NCBI RefSeq assembly: GCF_003515945.1
Contig: NZ_QWLM01000023.1
Coordinates: forward strand, 1 to 34,584
Length of the DNA: 34,584 bases
DNA from: Dermacoccus abyssi
GTDB taxonomy: Bacteria > Actinomycetota > Actinomycetes > Actinomycetales > Dermatophilaceae
Direction: 5' to 3'
Numbering within the stretch: position 1 is the first letter of the stretch; every line of letters starts with the position of its first letter. The notes beneath the pieces were generated by a model that was given only the letters and a program-made list of their open reading frames with translations, ran no database searches and was not told where the DNA came from. Made by a program: the position numbers and the translations under genes. Below, in pieces: positions 6,845 through 15,264 of the stretch.

Positions 6845-7581
6845 AGGGCCGTATCGGACGCGATCAACTCGGTCTGATCTTCGGGCTGCCCGTCCTCATC
6901 CTCGTCATCTTCGGCGCCTGGGTCATCTGGCGTCAGACCGCCGATCTCGACCCCATCGAGGCGCGTCAGCTCGACTGGTCCGCGTTGCGCAAGCTCGGGT
7001 GGGAGCACATCAAGGTGACGTTCGTCGCCACCTTCTTCGTGCTCGCCACGGCGCTGCCCATCGGTGTCGCCCTGACCCGTCCCAAGCTGCGCCGCTTCTC
7101 CGGGCCCGTCGTCGCGTTCGCCAACGCGGGCCAGGCGACGCCGGTCATCGGCCTCATCGTGCTGCTCGCGCTGTGGATCGGCTTCACCTTCTGGGTGGCC
7201 GTTCTCGCTCTCGCGATCTACGCGTTCCTGCCGGTGCTGCGCAACACGATCGTCGGTCTGCAGCAGGTCGACCCGACGCTCGTCGAGGCGGCCCGCGGCA
7301 TGGGCATGAGCCAGATGAAGACGCTCGCGACGGTCGAGCTGCCGCTCGCGGCGCCGGTCATCATGGCCGGTGTGCGCACCGCGCTCGTCCTCCTCGTCGG
7401 TACGGCGTCGTTCGCGACGTTCATCAACGCCGGCGGTCTGGGCGCGCTCATCCAGGCGGGCATCAACCTGTTCCGCTACCCGATCCTCGTCAGTGGCGCG
7501 ATCCTCATCGCCCTGCTCGCGCTCGTCTTCGAGTGGGCCGGGCGTGTGCTCGAGGCCATCGTCACCCCGAAGGGGCTGTGA
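6841..7581 (+). CDS. Osmoprotectant ABC transporter permease (second)
   Basis: The 246-residue integral membrane protein starts at GTG 6841, sharing GTGA with the stop of the ATPase gene. It begins with an N-terminal hydrophobic segment (LIFGLPVLILVIFGAWVIW), a polar stretch, then the permease core with the loop VEAARGMGMSQMKTLATVEL and PVIMAGVRTA. It is paralogous to the first permease, as in OpuCB/OpuCD pairs that form a heterodimeric channel. Confidence 0.9.
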   Translation: MKGRIGRDQLGLIFGLPVLILVIFGAWVIWRQTADLDPIEARQLDWSALRKLGWEHIKVTFVATFFVLATALPIGVALTRPKLRRFSGPVVAFANAGQATPVIGLIVLLALWIGFTFWVAVLALAIYAFLPVLRNTIVGLQQVDPTLVEAARGMGMSQMKTLATVELPLAAPVIMAGVRTALVLLVGTASFATFINAGGLGALIQAGINLFRYPILVSGAILIALLALVFEWAGRVLEAIVTPKGL

Positions 7582-7585
7582 TCGC

Positions 7586-8584
7586 ATGACGCACAAGTTG
7601 ATTCGTACTCCGCGGGCCAGGCTCGCCGGCGTCGCCGGAGCGGCGGCAGCGGGTTCGCTGCTGCTCAGCTCCTGTGGCCTCGGTACCTCGGCCGGCATCT
7701 CGCCCTCGGGTGAACTGGGGCCGAAGCTCGCCTCCGTGAAGAAGCTCGACGGCGCCGAGATCGCCGTCGGTTCCAAGCAGTTCACGGAGCAGCAGATCCT
7801 CGGAAAGATCGCCGTCATCCTGCTGCAGTCGGCCGGGGGAAACGTGAAGGACTTCACGACGATCCCCGGTTCTGCGGCGGCTCGTGAGGCGCAGATCCAG
7901 GGCCAGACGACGTTCTCGTGGGAGTACACGGGCACGGCGTGGATCACGTACATGGGGCACACGAAGCCGATTCCGGACCCGCGCAAGCAGTTCGACGCCG
8001 TCAAGGCAGAGGACGCGAAGAACGGTCTGACGTGGCTGCAGTACGCGCCGATGAACAACACCTACGGGTTCGCGGCGAAGGAAGCCACGGCGAATAAGTT
8101 CAACGTGAAGTCGTTGTCCGACCTCAAGAAGGTGCCGAAGGCGCAGCGCACGCTGTGCGTCGACACCGAGTTCGCCAACCGTGACGACGGCCTCGAGCCG
8201 ATGCTCAAGGCCTACGGCATTCCGCTCGGCAGCGAGATTCCGCGTAACCAGATCAAGAAGCTCGAGTCGGGTGCGATCTACGCGGCTACGAACAACGGGC
8301 TGTGCAACTTCGGTGAGGTCTTCACGACCGATGGCCGCATCAAGGTGCTGAAGCTGCAGGTGCTCGCCGACGACAAGAAGTTCTTCCCGCTCTACAACGT
8401 CGCCCCGGTGTTCTCCACCAAGACGTTGGAGAAGAACCCGCAGTTGTCGGACCTGTTCGGCCCTGTGTCGAAGAAGCTGACGAACGAGACGATGATCGAG
8501 CTCAACGCCAAGGTCGACGTCGACGGTGAGAACCCGTCCGACGTGGCGTTCGACTGGCTCAAGAAGGAAGGCTTCATCAAGTAG
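7586..8584 (+). CDS. Osmoprotectant ABC transporter substrate-binding lipoprotein
   Basis: The 332-residue protein starts at ATG 7586, 5 bases after the permease stop. A lipoprotein signal ends in LLLSSC with Cys30 as the lipid anchor. The mature part has IAVGSKQFTEQQILGKI, the hallmark opening of OpuAC/ProX-type glycine betaine binding domains, and later WEYTGTAW and a C-terminal FDWLKKEGFIK. It captures the osmolyte outside the membrane and passes it to the two permeases. A GC-rich terminator follows at 8597-8631. Confidence 0.9.
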   Translation: MTHKLIRTPRARLAGVAGAAAAGSLLLSSCGLGTSAGISPSGELGPKLASVKKLDGAEIAVGSKQFTEQQILGKIAVILLQSAGGNVKDFTTIPGSAAAREAQIQGQTTFSWEYTGTAWITYMGHTKPIPDPRKQFDAVKAEDAKNGLTWLQYAPMNNTYGFAAKEATANKFNVKSLSDLKKVPKAQRTLCVDTEFANRDDGLEPMLKAYGIPLGSEIPRNQIKKLESGAIYAATNNGLCNFGEVFTTDGRIKVLKLQVLADDKKFFPLYNVAPVFSTKTLEKNPQLSDLFGPVSKKLTNETMIELNAKVDVDGENPSDVAFDWLKKEGFIK

Positions 8585-8596
8585 CCCCCTGACGTG

Positions 8597-8631
8597 ACGC
8601 CCGGCCCCTCGAAGCGCGAGAGGCCGGGCGT
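8597..8631 (+). terminator. Hairpin terminator after the osmoprotectant operon
   Basis: ACGCCCGGCC (8597-8606) pairs with GGCCGGGCGT (8622-8631) around a 15-base loop that itself can form CTCG/CGAG. No long T-run follows, as is usual in GC-rich actinobacteria. Confidence 0.65.
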
Positions 8632-8641
8632 TCGCGTGTCC

Positions 8642-8698
8642 GGGGAACTTCTGTCGATCTGGTGGCGGCATATCGCGGCCACATCGACACATCTGCAC
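8642..8698. repeat. Dispersed hairpin repeat, copy 1
   Basis: A 57-base unit beginning GGGGAACTTCTGT and ending CTGCAC plus one base. It matches a unit at 10623-10679 at about 46 of 57 positions. Internal arms TGTCGAT and ATCGACA form a stem around an A/T-containing centre (CATATCGC). It lies between two convergent genes. Confidence 0.7.
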
Positions 8699-8706
8699 CG
8701 GCTGGG

Positions 8707-9036
8707 TCAGAGCTCGAGCGCTGACCGAGCTTCGTCGAGCCGCGACCGGACGACGGTGTAGTGCGCCCACCGTCCGCGCTGTTCGCGCATGAGGAGCCCG
8801 GCGTCCGTCAGCTTCTTGAGGTGATGGCTCAGGGTCGGCTGGGTGATGCCCAGTTGGCTCGGCAGGTGGCAGGCGCACACCGTGCCGTCGGGGGTGGCTG
8901 CGAGGTAGGTGAGCAGACGCAGCCGCACCGGATCGGCGATCGCCTTGAGGAGCTCGGCCCGGCGATTCGCGTCGTCGAGCGGCAGCAGCGCCGCGTCGGC
9001 GGCGGGAGCGCAGGTGAACTCTGCGGGGGTGGACAT
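8707..9036 (-). CDS. arsR: ArsR/SmtB family arsenic-responsive repressor
   Basis: The 109-residue protein starts at ATG 9034-9036, behind AGGGTGAG. It is a winged helix-turn-helix with KAIADPVRLRLLTYLA, the metalloid site VCACHL (Cys54, Cys56) and recognition helix TQPTLSHHLKKLTDAGLL. In ArsR proteins Cys-x-Cys on this helix binds As(III) or Sb(III) and releases the repressor from DNA. It is divergent from acr3, and an inverted repeat between them is the expected operator. A further Cys at position 9 might serve as a third ligand. Longer in-frame extensions upstream lack a ribosome binding site. Confidence 0.9.
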   Translation of the reverse strand: MSTPAEFTCAPAADAALLPLDDANRRAELLKAIADPVRLRLLTYLAATPDGTVCACHLPSQLGITQPTLSHHLKKLTDAGLLMREQRGRWAHYTVVRSRLDEARSALEL

Positions 9037-9054
9037 GTGGCTCACCCTACCGAC

Positions 9055-9076
9055 ACATTGACAAACATCAATATGT
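9055..9076. promoter_or_regulatory. Probable ArsR operator between arsR and acr3
   Basis: ATTGA (9057-9061) and TCAAT (9068-9072) form an inverted repeat with 6 bases between, flanked by ACA and TGT. The core resembles ArsR/SmtB operators, which are AT-rich with TTGA/TCAA half sites. It sits 13 bases before the acr3 start and just upstream of arsR, so one site could control both. Confidence 0.65.
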
Positions 9077-9088
9077 TGGCCAGAGTTC

Positions 9089-10192
9089 ATGACGATGAAG
9101 ACCGATGCCACTGGCTCCGCCGAGCCCACGCAAGCCCCTGTTGCCGCGCGCCTTTCGACGCTCGATCGCTTCCTGCCGGTCTGGATCGTCGCTGCGATGG
9201 CCGTCGGTCTCCTTCTCGGACGGCTCGTGCCGGGTCTCGACGACGCGCTCTCCGCCGTCGAGGTCGAGGGTGTCTCGCTGCCGATCGCCATCGGCCTGCT
9301 CGTCATGATGTACCCGGTGCTCGCGAAGGTTCGCTACGACCGCCTCGACACCGTGACGGCCGACAAGCGGATGCTCGGTGCGTCGCTCGTCCTGAACTGG
9401 CTCGTCGGGCCCGCCGTGATGTTCGCGCTCGCGTGGATCTTCCTGGCCGACCTGCCCGCCTACCGCACGGGCCTCATCATCGTCGGGCTCGCCCGGTGCA
9501 TCGCGATGGTCATCATCTGGAACGACCTCGCCTGCGGTGACCGCGAGGCCGCGGCCGTGCTCGTCGCGCTCAACTCGGTCTTCCAGGTCATCGCCTTCGC
9601 CGGCCTCGGGTGGTTCTACCTGTCGGTGCTGCCCGGGTGGCTCGGCCTCGAGCAGACGAACCTCGACGTGTCGCCGTGGCACATCGCCGCGTCCGTGCTC
9701 GTCTTCCTCGGCGTGCCGCTGCTGGCCGGTTTCCTTTCACGCCGTGTCGGCGAGAAGCGTTGGGGCCGCGACGCGTACGAGGGGTCGTTCCTGCCTCGCG
9801 TCGGGCCGTGGGCCCTCTACGGGCTGCTGTTCACCATCGTCCTGCTCTTCGCGCTCCAAGGCGACGCCATCACGCGCAACCCGCTCGACGTCGCCCGCAT
9901 CGCCTTGCCTCTGCTCGTCTACTTCGCCCTCATGTGGGGCGGCGGCTACGTTCTCGGCAAGGCGCTCGGCATGAGCTACGAGCGGACGACGACGCTCGCC
10001 TTCACTGCGGCCGGCAACAACTTCGAGCTCGCCATCGCCGTCGCCATCGCGACCTTCGGGGCAACGTCCGGCCAGGCGCTCGCGGGCGTCGTCGGGCCCC
10101 TCATCGAGGTGCCCGTGCTCGTCGGCCTCGTCTACGTCTCGCTCGCGCTGCGCGGGCGCTTCCCCCAGGTGCCGAAGGAGACCCGAGCATGA
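9089..10192 (+). CDS. Arsenite efflux permease, ACR3 family
   Basis: The 367-residue protein starts at ATG 9089 (a second ATG is at 9095). It has about ten membrane segments and the ACR3 hallmarks [16 protein letters not shown], with the essential Cys at residue 137, and [17 protein letters not shown] near the C-terminus. It exports As(III) from the cytoplasm using the membrane potential. It is expressed from the divergent ArsR-controlled region and overlaps the arsC start by ATGA. Confidence 0.93.
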   Translation: MTMKTDATGSAEPTQAPVAARLSTLDRFLPVWIVAAMAVGLLLGRLVPGLDDALSAVEVEGVSLPIAIGLLVMMYPVLAKVRYDRLDTVTADKRMLGASLVLNWLVGPAVMFALAWIFLADLPAYRTGLIIVGLARCIAMVIIWNDLACGDREAAAVLVALNSVFQVIAFAGLGWFYLSVLPGWLGLEQTNLDVSPWHIAASVLVFLGVPLLAGFLSRRVGEKRWGRDAYEGSFLPRVGPWALYGLLFTIVLLFALQGDAITRNPLDVARIALPLLVYFALMWGGGYVLGKALGMSYERTTTLAFTAAGNNFELAIAVAIATFGATSGQALAGVVGPLIEVPVLVGLVYVSLALRGRFPQVPKETRA

Positions 10193-10608
10193 GCGAGCCC
10201 CGCCCGAGTGCCCTGTTCGTCTGCGTCAAGAACGCCGGAAAGTCGCAAATGGCGGCTGCCCTGACGCGCCTGCACGCCGGCGACTCCGTCGAGGTGCACT
10301 CGGCCGGCACGCACCCGGGATCGAAGCTCAACGAGGAGTCGCGAGCGGCCGTCGAGGAGGCGGGCGCCACGTTCGAGGGCGAACACCCCAAGGCGATCGA
10401 CGTCGATCTGCTGCGCCGCGCGGACCGCGTCGTCGTCATCGGTGGCGAAGCGCAGGTCGAACCCGTGGAGGGAATGCGAACCGACATCGAGCGCTGGACC
10501 ACCGACGAACCGTCGCTGCGCGGCATCGAGGGCGTGGAGCGGATGCGTCTCGTGCGCGACGACATCGACGCGCGTGTGCGCGCCCTCGTCGCCGAACTGA
10601 CGGACTGA
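10189..10608 (+). CDS. arsC: Arsenate reductase, LMW-phosphatase type
   Basis: The 139-residue protein starts at ATG 10189, sharing ATGA with the acr3 stop, so it is translationally coupled. The phosphate/arsenate loop is [14 protein letters not shown] with catalytic Cys12. Most LMW-phosphatase-type reductases have Arg at the end of CX5R; here position 18 is Lys (CVKNAGK), a variant I recall in actinobacterial relatives. It should reduce As(V) to As(III) for export by ACR3. The reductant could be mycothiol or thioredoxin; the sequence does not say which. Confidence 0.85.
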   Translation: MSEPRPSALFVCVKNAGKSQMAAALTRLHAGDSVEVHSAGTHPGSKLNEESRAAVEEAGATFEGEHPKAIDVDLLRRADRVVVIGGEAQVEPVEGMRTDIERWTTDEPSLRGIEGVERMRLVRDDIDARVRALVAELTD

Positions 10609-10622
10609 CCACCCAGCCACCT

Positions 10623-10679
10623 GGGGAACTTCTGTGGATCTGGCGGCGAAATATCGCAGCCAGATCCATACAACTGCAC
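10623..10679. repeat. Dispersed hairpin repeat, copy 2
   Basis: It matches the unit at 8642-8698. Arms GGATCTGGC and GCCAGATCC form a perfect 9-base stem, extended by TGT/ATA with a G-U pair. The base pair C-G in copy 1 (GTCGAT/ATCGAC) is G-C here (GTGGAT/ATCCAT). It again lies between convergent genes (arsC and the VWA gene) and may serve as a bidirectional terminator. Confidence 0.7.
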
Positions 10680-10701
10680 GGGATAGCCGACCCTCAGGGC
10701 G

Positions 10702-12390
10702 TCAGAGGGCCTTCGTGACGAAGTCGCGCAGGTCGGTGATCGTGCGGCACTCGTGCATGTCGATGATCTCGGCGTACTTCGTCGCGACGGAGTCACCCGT
10801 GCCCCACTGCGATTCGGCCTCCGGGTTGAGCCAGAACGCGTGACGTGCCTCGTCCACGATGGTGCGCAGCGCGTCGTAGCGCGGGTTCGTCGAGTTGGTG
10901 CGAGCGTCGCCGAGGACGAGCAGGGTGGCACGCGGCGTGACGGCGTCGAGGTGGTGGGCGACGAAGTCGACGAACGTCATGCCGTAATCGGAGTTGCGGT
11001 GCCCGCGCTGCATCCGAGTGTTGCCGCGAAGCGCCTCGATGAGGTCGCCGTCCGCGCCCACGGAGCGGACGGTCTCGGTGAGTTCGTCCACGGTGTTGAC
11101 GAACCCGAAGACGCGCACGCGCGCGAACTGCGCCTGCATCGCCTGCATGAGCAGGATCGTGAAGCGGCTGAAGCCGGAGACGCTGCTGCTCATGTCGGCG
11201 AGGATGACGAGCTCGGAGCGGTTCGGCGTGCGGTGGTCGTAGACGGGCGCGATAGGAACTCCGCCGGTGGACATCGACGCACGAAGCGTCTTGCGGATGT
11301 CGATGCGCCCGTGACTGGCGCGGCGTCGTTTCGCCGCCATGCGGGCCGCGAGTTTGCGCGCGAGAGGCTCGACGACGCGACGCATCTGGGCGGCGTCGAT
11401 CGCGTAGGTCTGACTGAAGTCGCGCCGCTCGATCGGCGTGGTGACGGCGTAGGTCGCCTGGCTCGCGCTGCCGCGGATCTCGGCGTTGCGACGGCGGGAC
11501 TCGGTCTCGATGCGACGCCGGAACCCCGCGACGCGCGTACGGATCTCGTCGCGGTCGAAACGCTGGACGAACGGGTCGGGCTGCCACCCCTCGAGTGGGG
11601 CTGCGGCCTGACCGCCACTGCCGGCGCCACCGCCGCCCTCGGAGGTGCCGACGCCCTCGTCGGCGAGACCGGGGGAGCTGCCGCTGCCCTCGAGGGCGTC
11701 CGCCTCCTGCTCGGCTCGCAGGCGGCGCAGGTACTCGTCGTGCTCGCGCAGAAGCTCCGTGGCCCGCGCAACCGCGAGGTTCGGTTGGAACTGGTCGATG
11801 GCCTGGTTCGCAGAGAACCCCTCGTCACCCGCGCGACGCAGGCGCCCGAACTCGTCGACGACGACGCCCGCGAGCGTCTCGAGGGCCTGCTCGTCGTTCT
11901 CGGCGAGAGCCCTCGCAAGCAGTTCGGTGAGGGCCTTGGCGCGTTCGCGCAGCTCGGCGGCATCGGCGTTCTCCGCGTCGAACTCCGGTAGCTGGGCGAG
12001 CAGGTCGTCGGCGCCGAGATCGCCTGCCGCAGTGCGTCGTCCGAGCGCAGCAGGGAAGAAGATGTCGAACAGATCGTCGAAGACGCCGCGCTGCTCGCCC
12101 CGGCGCACCAGAGCCGCTGCGAGCCCCTCACGCAGGCGCTCGCGGTTCTCGAGACCGAGGGCGCCCGCGACGTGCCCGGCATCCACGACGTCACTCGTTC
12201 CGACGACGACACCGTGGCGGCGCATCGCGTCGGCGAGGGCAACGAGGCGGCGTCCGAGGGGGCCGATCACCGCGGGTGTCTGCGTGTCCTCGCCACGCGG
12301 CGCAGCGTCGTCGAGCGGTTCGTGACGTTCGGGCTGCCCGGCCGCGGGGCGGTTGTGGAACGCCCCCGGGAAGTGGTGCTCGTCAGGCAT
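10702..12390 (-). CDS. VWA domain protein, CoxE-like
   Basis: The 562-residue cytoplasmic protein starts at ATG 12388-12390, overlapping the end of the AAA ATPase gene by 8 bases. The N-terminal half is helical and charged, with a Gly/Ser-rich linker near 235-265. The C-terminal third is a von Willebrand A domain: the MIDAS motif is DMSSSVS from Asp399, with LLVLGDART later. Such proteins pair with MoxR AAA ATPases to insert metal cofactors or remodel complexes (CoxD/CoxE, MoxR/VWA). No carbon monoxide dehydrogenase genes are nearby, so the client is unknown. Confidence 0.85.
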   Translation of the reverse strand: MPDEHHFPGAFHNRPAAGQPERHEPLDDAAPRGEDTQTPAVIGPLGRRLVALADAMRRHGVVVGTSDVVDAGHVAGALGLENRERLREGLAAALVRRGEQRGVFDDLFDIFFPAALGRRTAAGDLGADDLLAQLPEFDAENADAAELRERAKALTELLARALAENDEQALETLAGVVVDEFGRLRRAGDEGFSANQAIDQFQPNLAVARATELLREHDEYLRRLRAEQEADALEGSGSSPGLADEGVGTSEGGGGAGSGGQAAAPLEGWQPDPFVQRFDRDEIRTRVAGFRRRIETESRRRNAEIRGSASQATYAVTTPIERRDFSQTYAIDAAQMRRVVEPLARKLAARMAAKRRRASHGRIDIRKTLRASMSTGGVPIAPVYDHRTPNRSELVILADMSSSVSGFSRFTILLMQAMQAQFARVRVFGFVNTVDELTETVRSVGADGDLIEALRGNTRMQRGHRNSDYGMTFVDFVAHHLDAVTPRATLLVLGDARTNSTNPRYDALRTIVDEARHAFWLNPEAESQWGTGDSVATKYAEIIDMHECRTITDLRDFVTKAL

Positions 12391-13330
12391 CGAGCTTGAG
12401 CAGCGTGGAGGCGCGCTCGATGTCGTCCTGGTGCTTGAGCAGGACGCCGAGGTTGGCGCGCAGCACGGTGGGGTCGAGGTCGTCGGAGCTGTCGGCCCCG
12501 AGTGCGACGAGGGTGCGCGCCCAGTCGACGGTTTCCGCGATGCTGGGCGCCTTGCGCAGCGGCATCTCGCGCAGGCGCTGCACGAGCCGGACCACGGACT
12601 CGGCGAGCGCCGCGTCGAGGCCCGGCACCTTGAGGGCGACGATGCGCTGTTCGAGTTCGGCGCTGGGGTAGTCGATGTGGAGGAAGAGGCAGCGTCGGCG
12701 CAGAGCCTCCGACAGGTCGCGCGCGGCGTTGGAGGTGAGGACGACGAACGGGCGCTGCGTCGCGGCAAGGGTGCCGAGTTCGGGCACGGTGACCTGGAAG
12801 TCGCTCAGCACCTCGAGGAGGAGGCCTTCGACCTCGACGTCGGCCTTGTCGAGCTCGTCGACGAGCAGGACGGTGGGCTGCTCGTTGCGGATGGCGCGCA
12901 GCAGCGGGCGGGTGAGGAGGAACTCGTCCGTGAAGATGTCGGTGGCGAGGGCCTGCCAGTCGTGAGCGACCTCGTCGTCGGTCGCCTGCGCGGTGGTCCC
13001 TGTCGCGTTCGTCTGTGCCAGCGCAGTGTTGGCGGTGATGCGCAGGAGCTGCTTCGCGTGGTTCCACTCGTAGAGGGCGCGGGCCTCGTCGATGCCCTCG
13101 TAGCACTGCAGGCGCACGAGGTCGGCGTCTTCGCCGGTGGTCGCGGTGAGCGCGCTCGTGACGGCCTTGGCGAGCTCGGTCTTGCCGACGCCGGCGGGGC
13201 CCTCGACGAGCAGCGGCTTACCGAGTGCGTCGGCGAGGAAGACCGTCGTCGCGATGGCGTCGCTCGCGAGATAACCGGCATCCGCGAGGCGGTCGCGGAC
13301 GTCGTCGACGGATTCGAAGTGCGCAGTCAC
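12383..13330 (-). CDS. MoxR-family AAA ATPase
   Basis: The 315-residue protein starts at GTG 13328-13330. Walker A GPAGVGKT is at 44-51, Walker B VLLVDE at 154-159, sensor 1 VVLTSN, and an arginine-finger region RDLSEALRRRCLF follows. The order and length fit MoxR/CoxD-type chaperone ATPases. It acts with the overlapping downstream VWA protein. A low-complexity insert rich in Thr and Ala (about 102-118) lies between Walker A and B. Confidence 0.88.
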   Translation of the reverse strand: MTAHFESVDDVRDRLADAGYLASDAIATTVFLADALGKPLLVEGPAGVGKTELAKAVTSALTATTGEDADLVRLQCYEGIDEARALYEWNHAKQLLRITANTALAQTNATGTTAQATDDEVAHDWQALATDIFTDEFLLTRPLLRAIRNEQPTVLLVDELDKADVEVEGLLLEVLSDFQVTVPELGTLAATQRPFVVLTSNAARDLSEALRRRCLFLHIDYPSAELEQRIVALKVPGLDAALAESVVRLVQRLREMPLRKAPSIAETVDWARTLVALGADSSDDLDPTVLRANLGVLLKHQDDIERASTLLKLDA

Positions 13331-13462
13331 CGTGCCATTGTCGCGGATGGCTCAGGCCGCGATCGGCGAAAACGCAGAACGGGTTGACCGGGTGGGCCCT
13401 CGGAACGATCCGATCTGACGCTGGCCCCACAGCTCGCGCACACTTCGCAGTCAGGCGTACCA

Positions 13463-13481
13463 TTAAACATAGATAACCTAA
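13463..13481. promoter_or_regulatory. AT-rich operator-like site, weak DtxR/IdeR resemblance
   Basis: The 19-mer TTAAACATAGATAACCTAA matches the iron-box consensus I recall (TTAGGTTAGGCTAACCTAA) at 12 of 19 positions, with the right half perfect. It stands out as an AT island 18 bases before a membrane protein ATG. It may instead be only the promoter. Confidence 0.3.
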
Positions 13482-13498
13482 CTAAACGAAGGGAAGAG

Positions 13499-14608
13499 AT
13501 GTCCACCGCGCATCCGCCAACCGCGCAGGCCCCGATGAGGACGGTCTTGTCGCACGTCATCGTTCCGATCCTCATGGGTCTCATCATGTGCGCCGCCTAC
13601 CTCGGTGGTTTCCACAAGCCGTCGCCCCACCACGTGCCCGTCGCCGTCGTCGGTCAGGCTCAACAGGCGGGCCCGCTGGCGGCCAAGGTGCAGGACGCGT
13701 TCGGCGACGAGGCGGACGTCCGCACGATCGCGACGCCCGAGCAGGCGACGGATCAGCTGAAGCACCTGAAGATCTCCGCGGCCTACGTCCCCGGTGACGG
13801 CAAGGCCGAACTGCTCACCGCCGGTGGCGCGTCCGACACGACGAAGTCCGTCGTCGAGAAGATGTTCCGCCCCGTCGCGGAGAAGCAGCACGATGCGCTG
13901 ACCGTCAAGGACGTCGCGCCCCTCACCGAGGACGACCCCGCCGGCCAGAACGGTTTCTTCTTCCTCGTCGCCCTGACGGTCGCCGCGTACGCCACGTCGA
14001 TCGCCATCGGCGCGGCGGCTGCGAGCCGCCCGTTCGCCCAGCGCATCGCCCTCGCCGCCGGCGCCGCCGTCGTCATCTCGACGATCGAACTCGCGATCGC
14101 GGCGTGGGGTTACGACATGTTCGGTGGGCACGCGCTCGCAACGTGGGCGCTGTCACTGCTCTACACGGCCGGCGTGCTGACGGTCGGTGTCGGCCTGCAC
14201 CCGATCGTCGGACGGTTCGCGACGCTGCTGTACTCGGCGATCTTCGTCGCGCTCAACTTCACCTCGTCCGGCGGCGTGTTCGCGCCCGTCATGCAGCCGA
14301 GCTTCTTCGGTTGGCTGCACGACTTCTGGATCGGCTCCGGCTTCGTCGAGGCGCTGCGTCGCATCATCTACTTCCCGGACGCCTCGATCGCCGGCCCGCT
14401 CACCATCTTGTTCGGCTGGCTGGTCGTCGGGTTGCTCTGTCTCACAGCCGGATGCGCGGTCGAACAGCGACGTGTTGTGCGAGCCCGTGAGCTCGAGGAA
14501 GCTGCGTCCCGCCCCGTCGGACGTCACGCCGAGCACGCGCATCAGGACGAGCGCGACGAGCTCGACCCCGAGACCGAGGAGGAACTCGAGGAGAACGTCG
14601 CCGTCTGA
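13499..14608 (+). CDS. YhgE/Pip-like multi-pass membrane protein (ABC-2-like fold)
   Basis: The 369-residue protein starts at ATG 13499 behind GGGAAGAG. A first membrane segment (about 15-36) is followed by an extracytoplasmic domain of about 110 residues (VPVAVVGQ, then a DUF3533-like stretch), then five membrane segments between about 152 and 330 and an acidic cytoplasmic tail ending LDPETEEELEENVAV. This layout matches the YhgE/Pip and ABC-2 permease group. Precise role unknown; relatives act in export or phage reception. The upstream AT-rich site may control it. Confidence 0.7.
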   Translation: MSTAHPPTAQAPMRTVLSHVIVPILMGLIMCAAYLGGFHKPSPHHVPVAVVGQAQQAGPLAAKVQDAFGDEADVRTIATPEQATDQLKHLKISAAYVPGDGKAELLTAGGASDTTKSVVEKMFRPVAEKQHDALTVKDVAPLTEDDPAGQNGFFFLVALTVAAYATSIAIGAAAASRPFAQRIALAAGAAVVISTIELAIAAWGYDMFGGHALATWALSLLYTAGVLTVGVGLHPIVGRFATLLYSAIFVALNFTSSGGVFAPVMQPSFFGWLHDFWIGSGFVEALRRIIYFPDASIAGPLTILFGWLVVGLLCLTAGCAVEQRRVVRARELEEAASRPVGRHAEHAHQDERDELDPETEEELEENVAV

Positions 14609-14613
14609 CGTCG

Positions 14614-14659
14614 TCTCTTTGCGCCCAGATGCACCCGGGTGCATGTGGGCGCACAGAGA
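14614..14659. terminator. 46-base near-perfect palindrome
   Basis: Arms 14614-14636 and 14637-14659 pair with two mismatches and no spacer; the centre is CACCCGGGTG. It lies 5 bases after the membrane protein stop and before the convergent SRPBCC gene. It would form a strong stem in either transcript, so a bidirectional terminator is likely. Confidence 0.6.
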
Positions 14660-14732
14660 AGCCACCAGGGGTGTCGAGAAACGCGTCACGGATGACGCCT
14701 TTCTCCACACCCTCTTCGCGTGGACCGGTGCC

Positions 14733-15122
14733 TCACGAGCTGCGAGCAAGGCGATGAAGAGCCCACCATGCGACGGGTCGATAGGCGTGCCCGACGAGAG
14801 GCGGCAGATCCATCGCCATGTGGCAGCGGCACCCGCTCCGACGAACCTCGACGCGGTGCTCGCCCGTCGTCGTCAGCCCCAGGACGCTGACGCGCCAGTT
14901 CCACGTCCTCGCCACCGCATCGACGTCGGTGATGACGAACCGCCCCACCGTCACCGGCCCGAGACGCCACCGTCCTTCCGCGCCGGGACGGATCACCACG
15001 GCATCCGCCTCGACCGGCGGCATGTGCGGCGACCAGTCACGCCACCGATCGACGTGCACGTAGGCCTGCCACGCCGCGTCGACACTCGCGGGCCCGTCAG
15101 CATGGACGTCGATGCGCTTCAT
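14733..15122 (-). CDS. SRPBCC family (START-like) protein
   Basis: This 129-residue protein starts at ATG 15120-15122. The opening MKRIDVHADGPASVDAAWQA and WRDWSPHMPPV, then GRWRLGPV and the terminal helix (RPVAWWALHRLARS), fit the polyketide-cyclase-like SRPBCC fold, a deep ligand-binding pocket. No catalytic residues can be named. It is a lone gene, with a large hairpin 75 bases upstream. Confidence 0.75.
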   Translation of the reverse strand: MKRIDVHADGPASVDAAWQAYVHVDRWRDWSPHMPPVEADAVVIRPGAEGRWRLGPVTVGRFVITDVDAVARTWNWRVSVLGLTTTGEHRVEVRRSGCRCHMAMDLPPLVGHAYRPVAWWALHRLARSS

Positions 15123-15196
15123 GTCCGAATGCTAGGCGTTCCAACGGAACCCAGGTCGCGCACAGCCCTCGGGCGCCCCGCGCCGATCCCAGAGCG

Positions 15197-15264
15197 CACG
15201 ATGGCGCGTAACTCACACGTAGGCGTGCAGTTGCGTGCCTACCCGTGAGTTACGCGCCATCGTG
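15197..15264. repeat. Large inverted repeat, 28-base arms
   Basis: Arms 15197-15224 and 15237-15264 match with two differences around a 12-base loop. The arms start CACGATGGCGCGTAACTCAC. It lies between the SRPBCC start and the malate synthase stop. It is much longer than needed for termination and could be a mobile palindromic repeat as well as a terminator. Confidence 0.65.

Noticed and set aside
7562-8878. Long minus-strand frame opposite the binding lipoprotein
   Set aside because: It is Arg/Leu/Val-rich without domains, while the plus strand encodes a clear ProX-type lipoprotein.
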